Shown in pieces: positions 41,077 to 55,382 of a stretch of DNA of 64,000 nucleotides. Under the pieces are notes generated by a model that saw nothing but the letters and a program-made list of their open reading frames with translations, ran no database searches and was not told where the DNA came from. This stretch comes from Actinocrinis sp035653575 (GTDB lineage: Bacteria; Actinomycetota; Actinomycetes; Streptomycetales; Catenulisporaceae). Position 1 is the first letter of the stretch; each line of letters opens with the position of its first letter. Both the position numbers and the translations under genes were made by a program. The stretch is taken from NCBI RefSeq assembly GCF_035653575.1, contig NZ_DASRBQ010000006.1:11108-75107 (forward strand), given 5' to 3'.

Positions 41077-42546
41077 TTACCGGTCGGTCTGCCGGTAGGC
41101 GGGGGCCACGCCGGTGACCGCGTCGCCGATGCGGTGGACGCGCACCGCATTGGTGGAGCCCGGAATGCCGGGCGGGGAGCCGGCCGTGATGATGATCAGT
41201 TCGCCGGGCTGGCAGCGGCCGAGCTTGAGCAGGGCCTGGTCCACCTGGACCACCATCTCGTCGGTGCTGCCGACCTCGTCGCCGATGAAGGTCTCCACGC
41301 CCCAGCTCAGGGCCAGCTGGGAGCGGACGATCGGCTCGGGCGTGAAGGCCAGGATCGGGATCGGCGAGCGGTAGCGGCTGAGCCTGCGCGCGGTGTCGCC
41401 GCTCTTGGTGAACGCGACCAGATAGCTGGCGCTCAGATAATCGCCCAGCTCCGCGGCCGCGCGGGCGACCGCGCCGCCCTTGGTGCGGGGCTTGGAGATC
41501 GACGGCGGCAGGCCCTTGGCCAGGACCTGCTCCTCGACCGCGCAGATGATCTTGGCCATGGTCTGCACGGTCTCGACCGGGTAGTCGCCGACCGAGGTCT
41601 CCGCCGAGAGCATGACCGCGTCGGCGCCGTCGAAGATCGCGTTGGCCACGTCGCTGGCCTCGGCCCGGGTGGGGCGGGAGGCGCTGATCATCGAGTCGAG
41701 CATCTGGGTCGCCACGATGACCGGCTTGGCGTTGCGCCGGCACATGGTGATCAGCTTCTTCTGTACCAGCGGGACCTGCTCGAGCGGCATCTCCACGCCG
41801 AGGTCGCCGCGGGCCACCATGATCGCGTCGAAGGCGTCGACGACCTCGTCGAGGTTCTCCACCGCCTGCGGCTTCTCGACCTTGGCGATGACCGGCAGGT
41901 GCACGCCCAACTCGTCCATCACCGCGTGCACGTCGTCGACGTCCTTGGCGCTGCGCACGAAGGAGAGCGCGATCATGTCGGCGCGCAGGCCGACCTCGTT
42001 CTCGCCGAGCGCCCAGCGCAGGTCCGCCACGTCCTTCTCGGACAGCGCCGGGACGGAGACCGCGACGCCGGGCAGGTTGATGCCCTTGTTGTTGGAGACC
42101 TTGCCGCCCTCGACGGTGGTGCAGATCACCCGGGGGCCGTCCACCTCGACCACGTCGAGCGCGACCCGGCCGTCGTCGATCAGGATCCGGTCGCCCGGGT
42201 TGCAGTCGCCCGCCAGGCCCTTGTAGGTGGTGGAGCAGATGTTCTGGTCGCCGGGTACGTCCTCGGTGGTGATGATGAAGCGGTCGCCGCGCTGCAGCTT
42301 GATCGGGCCCTCGGCGAAGGTGCCGAGACGGATCTTCGGGCCCTGCAGGTCGACCAGGATGCCGACCGCCTTGCCCGCCTCGTCGGCGGCCTTGCGCAGG
42401 TTGAAGTAGCGGACCTCGTGCTCGGCGTAGGAGCCGTGCGACAGGTTGAGCCGGCCGATGTCGAGGCCGGCGGCGACCAGGGCCTTCAGCTGCTCCGGGG
42501 TTTCGGCCGAGGGGCCGAGAGTACAGACGATTTTCGCGCGACGCAT
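41077..42546 (-). CDS. pyk: Pyruvate kinase
   Basis: Glycolytic enzyme of 489 aa converting phosphoenolpyruvate and ADP to pyruvate and ATP. Visible are the start MRRAKIVCTLGPSA, LNLSHGSYAEHE, VDLQGPKIRLG, the active-site Lys motif VIAKVEKPQAVEN, MVARGDLGVEMPLEQVPLVQK and PTRAEASDVANAIFDGADAVMLSAETSVG. The C-terminal regulatory domain is complete. The open frame extends upstream to 42612, but family members start MRRAKI, supporting ATG 42546. Single-gene unit with its own terminator. Confidence 0.97.
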   Translation of the reverse strand: MRRAKIVCTLGPSAETPEQLKALVAAGLDIGRLNLSHGSYAEHEVRYFNLRKAADEAGKAVGILVDLQGPKIRLGTFAEGPIKLQRGDRFIITTEDVPGDQNICSTTYKGLAGDCNPGDRILIDDGRVALDVVEVDGPRVICTTVEGGKVSNNKGINLPGVAVSVPALSEKDVADLRWALGENEVGLRADMIALSFVRSAKDVDDVHAVMDELGVHLPVIAKVEKPQAVENLDEVVDAFDAIMVARGDLGVEMPLEQVPLVQKKLITMCRRNAKPVIVATQMLDSMISASRPTRAEASDVANAIFDGADAVMLSAETSVGDYPVETVQTMAKIICAVEEQVLAKGLPPSISKPRTKGGAVARAAAELGDYLSASYLVAFTKSGDTARRLSRYRSPIPILAFTPEPIVRSQLALSWGVETFIGDEVGSTDEMVVQVDQALLKLGRCQPGELIIITAGSPPGIPGSTNAVRVHRIGDAVTGVAPAYRQTDR

Positions 42547-42678
42547 GAAAGCGACCCTATCCCTTACCCAGCGGTAACTAGTCCCGAACGGGCTCATTCG
42601 TAACGGAATCACCGGATGCGCGCACCAACCGGCGAAGTGGTCTGCCGGCCATCGTACCCAGGCCGGGTGAACACGGGT

Positions 42679-42709
42679 CGGCCGCCCACCAAGGCTTGGT
42701 GGGCGGCCG
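42679..42709 (-). terminator. Terminator after gltBD
   Basis: Perfect 14-bp inverted repeat CGGCCGCCCACCAA / TTGGTGGGCGGCCG (42679-42692, 42696-42709) with a 3-nt centre, 39 bp past the gltD stop. Confidence 0.8.
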
Positions 42710-42748
42710 GTGGAGCGTTAGTAATTCCGGCGATCCGGCGCCCGCGGG

Positions 42749-48770
<6,022 letters not shown>

Positions 48771-48893
48771 CGGGTCCTCCATGGTCGTCGGTAAGGGTCG
48801 CGCCTGAATGCGCGCATGAGGGACGACACTGGCCCTGCCCGCGGTGGCTTTGAGGTTACACGATGGATCTAGCGTCCGTCAGTAGAGAATCTT

Positions 48894-48911
48894 CCATCTC
48901 ATATGTTGGAC
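48894..48911 (-). promoter_or_regulatory. AT-richer CATATG-centred motif upstream of gltB
   Basis: CCATCTCATATGTTGGAC is an imperfect inverted repeat around CATATG in a locally AT-rich stretch (48881-48911), about 125 bp upstream of gltB. A promoter or operator is likely somewhere here, but I cannot name the factor. Confidence 0.3.
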
Positions 48912-49010
48912 AACGCCTCGTTGACCTGCGGCTGTAGCGCGCTACGACTTGTTTTCCCCCTGTTGCGCGCCCTTCACGCCCCCCAGCTGAGATACGTCTC
49001 ACAGAACACG

Positions 49011-49047
49011 CGACGGGCGCGGATCCGGATCGGATCCGCGCCCGTCG
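49011..49047 (-). terminator. Terminator after lgt
   Basis: Perfect 16-bp stem CGACGGGCGCGGATCC / GGATCCGCGCCCGTCG (49011-49026, 49032-49047) with a 5-nt loop, 21 bp past the lgt stop. The 241 bp between it and gltB are non-coding upstream sequence of gltB. Confidence 0.85.
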
Positions 49048-49068
49048 GCGCAGGTCAGTCGGCGACCG

Positions 49069-50133
49069 TTACGGATTAGCCGGTTGATTGTCGCCGATCG
49101 GCGCGGCCGCGGTGATTTCTTCGGCGGCGGCCGCCTGCGGCGACTGTTCTTCTCGCGCCGGTGTCTCGGCGTTTGACTCGGCTTCATCCGGGTGTGCATC
49201 CGCGTCCCCGGCGTCGTCCGGTACCGCCGCTGTGACCTGCGGCGATCCGTCGCGCGGCCAGTTCATCTCCGCGGGCGTCTCACGGCCTGGACGGCGCCTG
49301 GAACTGACGATCAGGTACACCAGCGCACCGAACCCGACGATGATCGCGGTCCAGTCGTTGAGCCGCATGCCGAGGATGTGGTGCGCGTAGTCGCTGCGCA
49401 GGTGCTCGATCCAGCCGCGCCCGATCGTGTAGAGCAGCACGTAGAGCGCGAACGTGCGGCCGTGGCCCATCCGGAAGCGCCGGTCCGCCCACAGCACCAC
49501 GAGCGCGACGAGCACGCACCAGACCGACTCGTACAGGAACGTAGGCTGGAAGTGGCCCGCGACGGTGCTCGTGCCCGGGATTCCGGAGCAGGGCGTGGCT
49601 TGCCGGCTCACGTCGTCCATGCAGTGGATCGTCAGGCCCCACGGCTTGGTGGTCGGGTCGCCGTACAGCTCGTTGTTGAACCAGTTGCCCCACCGGCCGA
49701 TGGCCTGCGCGAGCACGATTCCGGGAGCGATCGCGTCGGCGAGCGGCGGAAGTTTCACGCCGCGCCGCCGCGCCCCGATCCAGGCGCCGAGCGCGCCGAG
49801 GGCGATCGCGCCCCAGATGCCCAGGCCGCCGTCCCAGATGTAGAACGCCCGCACCCAGTCCTTGCCGGCGGTGAAGTAGAGCTCGTAGTCGGTGATGACG
49901 TGGTAGAGCCGGCCGCCGAGCAGGCCGAAAGGCACGGCCCAGATCGCGATGTCCGTGATGACGTGCGGCTCGCCGCCGCGCGCGCGCCAGCGCCGCTCGC
50001 CGAGCCAGACGGCCACCGCGATTCCCGCGATGATGCACAGCGCGTAGAACCGGATTGGGAACGGGCCGAGCTTGAGCTCGGCGCTGGTCGGGCTCGGCAG
50101 GTAGGCCAGCGGGTGCGGCGCGAGCGGCGTCAT
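49069..50133 (-). CDS. lgt: Prolipoprotein diacylglyceryl transferase
   Basis: Membrane enzyme of 354 aa that transfers diacylglyceryl from phosphatidylglycerol to the lipobox cysteine of prolipoproteins. Seven or so helices; the Lgt signature is GRWGNWFNNELYG, with FYALCIIAGIAVAVWLGERRW and FQPTFLYESVW also conserved. The last ~75 residues are a hydrophilic Asp/Glu/Ala-rich tail typical of actinobacteria. ATG 50133 overlaps the DsbA-like gene by 4 nt. The window itself encodes several lipoprotein substrates (the three ABC receptors). Confidence 0.95.
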   Translation of the reverse strand: MTPLAPHPLAYLPSPTSAELKLGPFPIRFYALCIIAGIAVAVWLGERRWRARGGEPHVITDIAIWAVPFGLLGGRLYHVITDYELYFTAGKDWVRAFYIWDGGLGIWGAIALGALGAWIGARRRGVKLPPLADAIAPGIVLAQAIGRWGNWFNNELYGDPTTKPWGLTIHCMDDVSRQATPCSGIPGTSTVAGHFQPTFLYESVWCVLVALVVLWADRRFRMGHGRTFALYVLLYTIGRGWIEHLRSDYAHHILGMRLNDWTAIIVGFGALVYLIVSSRRRPGRETPAEMNWPRDGSPQVTAAVPDDAGDADAHPDEAESNAETPAREEQSPQAAAAEEITAAAPIGDNQPANP

Positions 50134-51032
50134 GACTTACTCGCTGACGGCGACGGCGAGGCCGCCGCGCTCGGGCTCGTGGAGGCCGCGGCGCTGCCGC
50201 TCGCGGACGCGCTCGGAGAGGCGCTCGGGTTGACCCCGGCCAGCTTGTCGATCGAGGCGATGAACGCGGCCTGCGCGGCCTCGGTGGTCGATGCGGTCGG
50301 CAGCGTGTAGGCCTTGCCGTTGGCGTAGATCGTCGGGGTGGACGGCTGGTTGTTGGTGACCTTGTTCAGGTCCGCGTAGTTCTGCCGCACCCAGTCGAAG
50401 TACTTGTGCGAGTTGACGCAGGACTCGAAGGTCTTGGTGTCCAGACCCTGCACCTGCTTGGCCAGCGCGATCAGCGTCGCGTCGGAGGCGAAGGAGTCGG
50501 TCGTCTCCGCGGGCTGGTTGGTGTAGATGATGTCGTGGTAGTCCTCGAAGTGCCCGGCGTCTTGGGCGCAGGCGAAGGCGTTGCCGGCGTGCAGCGAGCC
50601 GCTGCCGTTGGTGTTCGCGTCGATGAGCGTGACCGGGTGGATCAGCAGTTCGAGGGTGCCGTCCTGGATCAGCTTCTTGTACGCGGGCGTGTACGTGGTC
50701 TCGTACGACTTGCACGCCGAGCAGCGGGCGTCTTCGTACACGGTGAGCTTGACCTTGGCGTCGGCGTTGCCGAGCGGGATCGCCATGCCGTCCGCGGCGC
50801 TGACCCCGCCGGTCGTGTCGGCCACCGCGCCCACGGGAACGGCGGTCGGAGTCTTGGGCGCGTTCGCGGCCTGCACGGCGAAGGCGATGCCCACGGCCAC
50901 CGCGATGACGGCGACGACGGAACCGTAAATGGCGTAGAGCCGGTTGCGCCGGGCGCGGCGCTGCTGCTCAAGCCGCAGCTCTGCGGCGCGCTGGCGGGCC
51001 AGCTCCTTGCCTACCCTGTTGGCCTTGCTCAT
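50130..51032 (-). CDS. Membrane-anchored DsbA-like thiol oxidoreductase (copy 1)
   Basis: Protein of 300 aa: a basic cytoplasmic N-terminus, one membrane helix (about 32-55) and an extracytoplasmic thioredoxin-fold domain. The CxxC is Cys104-Ser-Ala-Cys107 in YEDARCSACKSYE. The domain continues with FACAQDAGHFEDYHDIIYTNQP and a cis-Pro region PSTPTIYANGKAY, as in actinobacterial DsbA/MdbA-like proteins. A ~35-residue Ser/Ala/Pro tail ends it. Cotranscribed with lgt (4-nt overlap). It probably helps form disulfides in exported proteins. Confidence 0.88.
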   Translation of the reverse strand: MSKANRVGKELARQRAAELRLEQQRRARRNRLYAIYGSVVAVIAVAVGIAFAVQAANAPKTPTAVPVGAVADTTGGVSAADGMAIPLGNADAKVKLTVYEDARCSACKSYETTYTPAYKKLIQDGTLELLIHPVTLIDANTNGSGSLHAGNAFACAQDAGHFEDYHDIIYTNQPAETTDSFASDATLIALAKQVQGLDTKTFESCVNSHKYFDWVRQNYADLNKVTNNQPSTPTIYANGKAYTLPTASTTEAAQAAFIASIDKLAGVNPSASPSASASGSAAASTSPSAAASPSPSASKS

Positions 51033-51289
51033 CGTCGGCGGTCCACTTCCAGGTCGGTCGCGAGTGCGGGCGGTATGCGGCGGCCCGTGCGCCCCGGCCC
51101 GGTGGTCGAGGGGTGACCCGTCACCGTGGCGAGCAGGCGCGCAGAAGCCGCTGCCGCATCCTAATCTCGCCGCCGCGCGGTGCCACCCACCCCCTATCAG
51201 ATCTCGGGGAATTCATGGCGATGCGTGACCTCTCCGTGATCTGCGGGCGCGGGCGCCGGCCGAACCACTTCGCCGGGCGTCCCGCCGGA

Positions 51290-52222
51290 TCAGCGCGCCG
51301 CGGCGACTGCCGCGTCCAGGGCGGCGCGGAAGGCGGCCTGCTGCACGGCCGCGGGCTGGCCGGTGAGCTTGTACTGCTTACCGTTGATCGCATAGTACGG
51401 AGTCGCCACGGAGCCGTTCAGGACGGTGCTGAGCGAGGCGTAGTTCCGCTTGACCCACGAGCCGTGGACGTCGCGGTTGACACAGTCCTCGAAGGTGGGG
51501 CTGTCGAGTCCGGGGACCTGCTTGGCCAGCGAGATCAGCGCGGCGTCGGAGCCGTAGGCGTCGTCGTTCTCGTCGGGCTGGTTGGCATAGAGCAGGTCGT
51601 GCAGTGCGGCGAACTTGCCCGGCCCGGCGTCCTGGGCGCACGCCCCGGCGTTGCCCGCGCGCAGCGATCCGGTGCCGCCGAGATTGCGGTCGATCAGGTC
51701 GACCAGGTGGTACTGCACCTGGATCTTCCCGGCGAGCGCGTACGACTTGTAAGTCGACTCGAACATCGACTCCGCGAGCTGACAGTAGGGGCAGCGGAAG
51801 TCCTCGTACACGGTCAGCGTGACGCGCGCGGGCGCGACCAAGGGATTCGACGAGGGCGAGAACGGGTTGGAGTCGCCGCCGAACGCAATGGCCAGGCTCC
51901 CCGGCCCCACGGCCCCGGCGGGTGCGACGAACGGCCCGGTCCCGAGTGCGGCGTCGGCGACGGCCCGCTTGTGCTGCACCAGGATCCCGACGGTCACGAG
52001 CGCCGCGATGAGGACGAAGACTCCCGCGCCGATCCACAGTTGCCGCTTGCGCCGCTGCGCCGCGACCTCCGCCTGCCGCACGGCCGCGGCCTTCAGCCGA
52101 CCGGACCGCTCGCGTGCGTCGCCGTCGCGCGTCGCACCGATCTGGTCAGCTGCGTCAGTCGCGCCAGCTGCGTCGTCCTGAACTGGGCTGCCGAGCCCGC
52201 GATTCTCCGCCATGCCGGACAT
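51290..52222 (-). CDS. Membrane-anchored DsbA-like thiol oxidoreductase (copy 2)
   Basis: Paralogue of the preceding protein, 310 aa. A ~60-residue charged cytoplasmic region leads to one membrane helix (about 62-82) and a thioredoxin-fold domain with Cys144-Pro-Tyr-Cys147 (YEDFRCPYCQLAE), the classic DsbA-type CPYC-like centre. The following ACAQDAGPGKFAALHDLLYANQPDE and PYYAINGKQYKL parallel copy 1. The N-terminus is uncertain: ATG 52222 and ATG 52213 are both possible and neither has a good ribosome site. The 257-bp gap to copy 1 holds no recognised feature. Confidence 0.85.
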   Translation of the reverse strand: MSGMAENRGLGSPVQDDAAGATDAADQIGATRDGDARERSGRLKAAAVRQAEVAAQRRKRQLWIGAGVFVLIAALVTVGILVQHKRAVADAALGTGPFVAPAGAVGPGSLAIAFGGDSNPFSPSSNPLVAPARVTLTVYEDFRCPYCQLAESMFESTYKSYALAGKIQVQYHLVDLIDRNLGGTGSLRAGNAGACAQDAGPGKFAALHDLLYANQPDENDDAYGSDAALISLAKQVPGLDSPTFEDCVNRDVHGSWVKRNYASLSTVLNGSVATPYYAINGKQYKLTGQPAAVQQAAFRAALDAAVAAAR

Positions 52223-52277
52223 GCTGGCGTGAACCGGGCCAAAAGCACGCGCGTGACACGTTCCGGTGGGCGGCCCT

Positions 52278-53240
52278 TCACCGCATCGGGTGATCGCTTC
52301 TGAGCACCGCGACGGCGCGCGCGGCCGCAGCGCCGATGGCGGCACTGATCGCGCCGTCATCCGCCCCGGGCCGCGAGCGCGTGAAGACGGCGGCGGCGTA
52401 CCGGTGACCGTCGGGATAGGTAACGACGCCGATCTCGTTGCGCACGATGCCCATGAGGCTGCCGCTCTTGGCCGCGACGCGCACCGGTGGCCGGAACGCG
52501 CTCGCGAGGCGGTTCCTGGTCAGCTGCTTGGCCATCACGGCACGCACCCGCGCACAAGCCTCGGCGGGCCCGGCGGACCCGTCCCAGATCTGCCGCAGCA
52601 AGCTGACCATGTCGCGCGGCGAGGTGCGGGTTCCGCGAGCCGGATCGAAAGCGGCAGCAGTCGGCAGGATCGTGTCGGCCCGCGCTGACTCGTCGGCGGT
52701 AGCGGAGGCCGACCAAGCGATCAGGTCGTCCCAGTCGGCGCGGCCGAGGTCCTGGCCGATCGAGTCCAGCATCGTCATCAGGTCGGACTCGAGCGATGTG
52801 GCGGTCAGCCCGAGCCTCGCGGCGGTCGCGTTGACGGCGTCGAGTCCAAGGGCGCGAATGAGCGCGTCGGTACACGCGTTGTCGCTGATCGTCAGCATCA
52901 AGACGACCATGTCGCGCCAGGAAAGCGTGACATCGTCCTGGAAAAGCGAAAGCCCGACCGGCCCCGGCGTGCGCCCGGCGGCGGGAATCGTAACGGGTTC
53001 GCGCGGGTCGAGGCGCCCCTCGACGAACCAGGTCTCTGCGACGAGCGCGATCAGCACTTTGATGACGGAGGACGGGATCGCGGGTTCGTCGGCGCGCAGG
53101 CCGAACTCGGTGGGGATGGGGGTGGGGATGGCGGTGGCGGCGGTTTCAGTGCCCGTGTCGTAGGCCGCGTCGAGGGACTGCACGAGAAGCGCGCCCTGGC
53201 AGCCTGCCTGCTCGAAGATCGCCTGAATCTCGTCGTGCAT
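52278..53240 (-). CDS. Class A beta-lactamase-like serine hydrolase, apparently cytoplasmic
   Basis: Protein of 320 aa of the penicillin-binding/beta-lactamase fold. Motifs: Ser58-x-x-Lys61 in IPSSVIKVL, Ser119-Asp120-Asn121 (SDNACTDALIRALG) and Lys258-Ser-Gly in AAKSGSLMGIVRNEIGVV. The omega-loop glutamate motif ExxLN is not intact (ESDLM at 151-155). No signal peptide is seen, so it is probably not a secreted beta-lactamase. I start at ATG 53240 (MHDEIQ); ATG 53252 is an alternative. Function unknown; related actinobacterial proteins are annotated only as serine hydrolases. Confidence 0.8.
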   Translation of the reverse strand: MHDEIQAIFEQAGCQGALLVQSLDAAYDTGTETAATAIPTPIPTEFGLRADEPAIPSSVIKVLIALVAETWFVEGRLDPREPVTIPAAGRTPGPVGLSLFQDDVTLSWRDMVVLMLTISDNACTDALIRALGLDAVNATAARLGLTATSLESDLMTMLDSIGQDLGRADWDDLIAWSASATADESARADTILPTAAAFDPARGTRTSPRDMVSLLRQIWDGSAGPAEACARVRAVMAKQLTRNRLASAFRPPVRVAAKSGSLMGIVRNEIGVVTYPDGHRYAAAVFTRSRPGADDGAISAAIGAAAARAVAVLRSDHPMR

Positions 53241-53390
53241 GCACCCGATCATGTCAGCAACGTTGCGACCAAGGGCGAGGGGAAGCGCGTACGCGCAGCC
53301 GCCAGCACTGGCGAGGCGGCGAAGCGCGCCGGCGGCGTTCGGCCGCGGAGCGGCCCGCAGGCCAGCGCAGCGTTCAGCGCGGAGCGCGTG

Positions 53391-53641
53391 CGCGGCAGCG
53401 CTCTGGTTCGCGTAGCGGCCGAGCGCCAGCGAGGACGCGGAGCAGGGTGGGCGGGTGGGTCAAGATCAGCGCGCGGAGCTGCCGAGCGTCAGCGAGGCGG
53501 CGGAGCGCGCGTGAATATCAGGCCACCGAGACATGCCCGACCCGAACCCACACGCCGCTACCGCCGGGAGGAGCCGCCCTTGGCCGGAGTGGTGCGGCGC
53601 GGGGTCGGCACCGGAGCGACGGGCGGGAGCTCGGGCAGCAG
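53391..53641. repeat. Tandem duplication, copy 1 (non-coding, with mauE 3'-end remnant)
   Basis: First copy of a ~226-251-bp unit. Part B (53391-53514) holds two ~27-bp motifs CGAGCGYCAGCGAGG... (53420-53446, 53483-53510). Part A (53544-53648) repeats the last ~85 bp of mauE including its TAG stop, but without the rest of the gene. A 25-bp insertion relative to copy 2 lies between them. No gene is seen from 53253 to 53783. Confidence 0.85.
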
Positions 53642-53873
53642 CGCGGCAGCGCCCAGGTTCGCGTAGCGGCCGAGCGCCAGCGAGGACGCGGAGCAGAGTG
53701 GGCGCGTGGGCCAAGATCAGCGCGCGGAGCTGCCGAGCGTCAGCGAGGCGGCGGAGCGCGCGTGATTGCGAACCCACGCGGCGCTACCGGCGGGAGGAGC
53801 CGCCCTTGGCCGGAGTGGTGCGGCGCGGGGTCGGCACCGGAGCGACGGGCGGGAGCTCGGGCAACAGCGCGGC
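53642..53873. repeat. Tandem duplication, copy 2 (overlaps the intact mauE 3' end)
   Basis: Second copy. Part B (53642-53765) matches 53391-53514 at an exact offset of 251 bp with few mismatches; part A (53770-53874) matches 53544-53648 at offset 226 and is the real mauE C-terminus. The 7-bp CGCGGCA occurs at the left end of copy 1 (53391), at the junction (53642) and at the right end (53868). Confidence 0.85.
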
Positions 53874-54452
53874 ATCTGCGGAGAACTTGCTCTTGGGCTT
53901 CCAGATCAGCCACGCCGCCGGGACGAGGTACAGGATGTCGCGCAGGATGTCGAGCGTGTAGCGGGTCTTGCCCACCGCGACCTGGCCGCCGGCGCCGCCG
54001 CAGCCGCAGGTGATGTGGATGCCCCGCGCGCCGAGCGAGGCGATGCCGCCGATGTAGGTCAGCAGCAGCAACGCCGAGAGCACGGCCACCAGCCGGGTGC
54101 CCAGCCCCGCGATGGCGAGCAGGCCGAGGGCCAGCTCCACGTAGGGCTGGGCGTAGGCGAAGACGTTGACCAGGCCGCTGGGCAGGATCTGGAAGTTGCG
54201 CACCGAGGCCGCGTTGGCGTCCGAGGCGCCGAGCTTCGGCAGGCAGTAGAACAGCCACATCGCGCCCAGCAGCAGCCTCGCGACCAGCGAGATCCAGGGC
54301 AGCGCGGTGGCGAACGCGGACTGCGACTCGGTCCCGGCCCCGATCCCGGTCCCCGGTCCGGACGCGGCCTGCTTCGACTTCGACTTCACGCCGTTGCCGC
54401 CGGCCGCGCCGCCCTTGCCGTTGGTGGCCGCGGTGCCTCGTTCCGCCGTCAT
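53784..54452 (-). CDS. MauE/DoxX-family membrane protein
   Basis: Membrane protein of 222 aa. A ~50-residue Gly/Lys-rich N-terminus precedes four helices of the DoxX/MauE type (LVARLLLGAMWLFYCLPKL, NVFAYAQPYVELALGLLAIAGLGTRLVAVLSALLLLTYIGGIA). A conserved CGCGG cluster (HITCGCGGAGGQV) follows, typical of MauE-like proteins. MauE is thought to help disulfide formation in methylamine dehydrogenase maturation. Here, near two DsbA-like genes and the trp operon, it may recycle extracytoplasmic thiol oxidoreductases; that is inference. Its last 85 bp are duplicated downstream. Confidence 0.82.
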   Translation of the reverse strand: MTAERGTAATNGKGGAAGGNGVKSKSKQAASGPGTGIGAGTESQSAFATALPWISLVARLLLGAMWLFYCLPKLGASDANAASVRNFQILPSGLVNVFAYAQPYVELALGLLAIAGLGTRLVAVLSALLLLTYIGGIASLGARGIHITCGCGGAGGQVAVGKTRYTLDILRDILYLVPAAWLIWKPKSKFSADAALLPELPPVAPVPTPRRTTPAKGGSSRR

Positions 54453-54542
54453 CGTGCTGCCCGTCCTATCCGGTCCTGTCGATCCGTTCGGCTTGCCTCT
54501 GCGCTGCGGCCGCCCGCTGGCCGTTCCGGCGGTGAGGTTACC

Positions 54543-55376
54543 TCAACGACCCCGGGATCGGACACCTTCAGCGAGCTGTTCGGCGAGTTCACGCAAGGCG
54601 GCGAGCCCCGCGGCCTCGTCCGGCGCGTCGAGCAGGCACCTGACGAACGCCGAGCCGACGATCACGCCGTCGGCGAACTGGGCGACCTCGGCCGCTTGCT
54701 TCGCGTTCGACACGCCGAGCCCGACGCAGACCGGCAGATCGGTGGCCGCCCTCGTGCGCTCCACGAGGTGCGCCGCCTCCGAGTTCACGGATGCGCGCGT
54801 GCCCGTGACGCCCATCAGCGAAGCCGCGTAGACGAAGCCCCGGCAGGTGCGCGTGGTCAGCGCGATGCGTTCGTCGGTGGAGGACTGCGCGACCAGGAAC
54901 ACGCGGTCCAGGTCGTGCGCGTCGGAGGCGGTGATCCAGGCTTCGGCTTCCTCCGGGATCAGGTCGGGCGTGATCAGGCCCGCGCCGCCGGCGTCGGCGA
55001 ACTCCTTGGCGAACCGGTCCACGCCGTAGCGCTCGATCGGGTTCCAGTAGGTCATGACCAGCGTCGGCGCGCCGGTCTCGGCGACGCCCTCGACGGTGCG
55101 CAGGACGTCGACCGTGTTCGTGCCCGCTTCGAGTGCCCGCTCGACGGCGCGCTGGATGACCGGGCCGTCCATCTGCGGGTCGGAGTACGGCAGTCCGACC
55201 TCGACGATGTCGACCCCGCCCTCGATCATCGCGCGGCACGCGGCGATTCCGCCTTCGACGGACGGGAAGCCCGCGGGAAGGTAGCCGACGAGGACGGCGC
55301 GGTTTTCCGCCTTGGCTGCGGCGATGGCAGTGGCGAGCTTGGCAGGGGCGGGGGTTGTGCTGTTGTCGGTGGTCAT
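54543..55376 (-). CDS. trpA: Tryptophan synthase alpha subunit
   Basis: TIM-barrel enzyme of 277 aa that cleaves indole-3-glycerol phosphate to indole. Catalytic Glu59 and Asp70 lie in IVEVGLPYSDPQMDGPVIQ. LITPDLIPEEAEAW, FVYAASLMGVTGTRA and the phosphate loop CVGLGVSNAKQA plus GVIVGSAFVR are all present. It starts 6 nt after the trpB stop and passes indole to TrpB through the complex. Confidence 0.96.
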   Translation of the reverse strand: MTTDNSTTPAPAKLATAIAAAKAENRAVLVGYLPAGFPSVEGGIAACRAMIEGGVDIVEVGLPYSDPQMDGPVIQRAVERALEAGTNTVDVLRTVEGVAETGAPTLVMTYWNPIERYGVDRFAKEFADAGGAGLITPDLIPEEAEAWITASDAHDLDRVFLVAQSSTDERIALTTRTCRGFVYAASLMGVTGTRASVNSEAAHLVERTRAATDLPVCVGLGVSNAKQAAEVAQFADGVIVGSAFVRCLLDAPDEAAGLAALRELAEQLAEGVRSRGR

Positions 55377-55382
55377 GGTGGG

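Noticed and set aside
53312..53761. CRISPR-like array from the regularly repeated GC-rich motif
   Set aside because: Copies are only partly alike, spacing is set by the duplication, spacers are themselves repeated, and no cas genes are near.
53253..53783. Plus-strand open frames of 100-190 aa across the duplicated block
   Set aside because: They translate repeats (ERQRGGGA-type) and the antisense of mauE; the two copies carry indels that shift the frames, so no protein is under selection.
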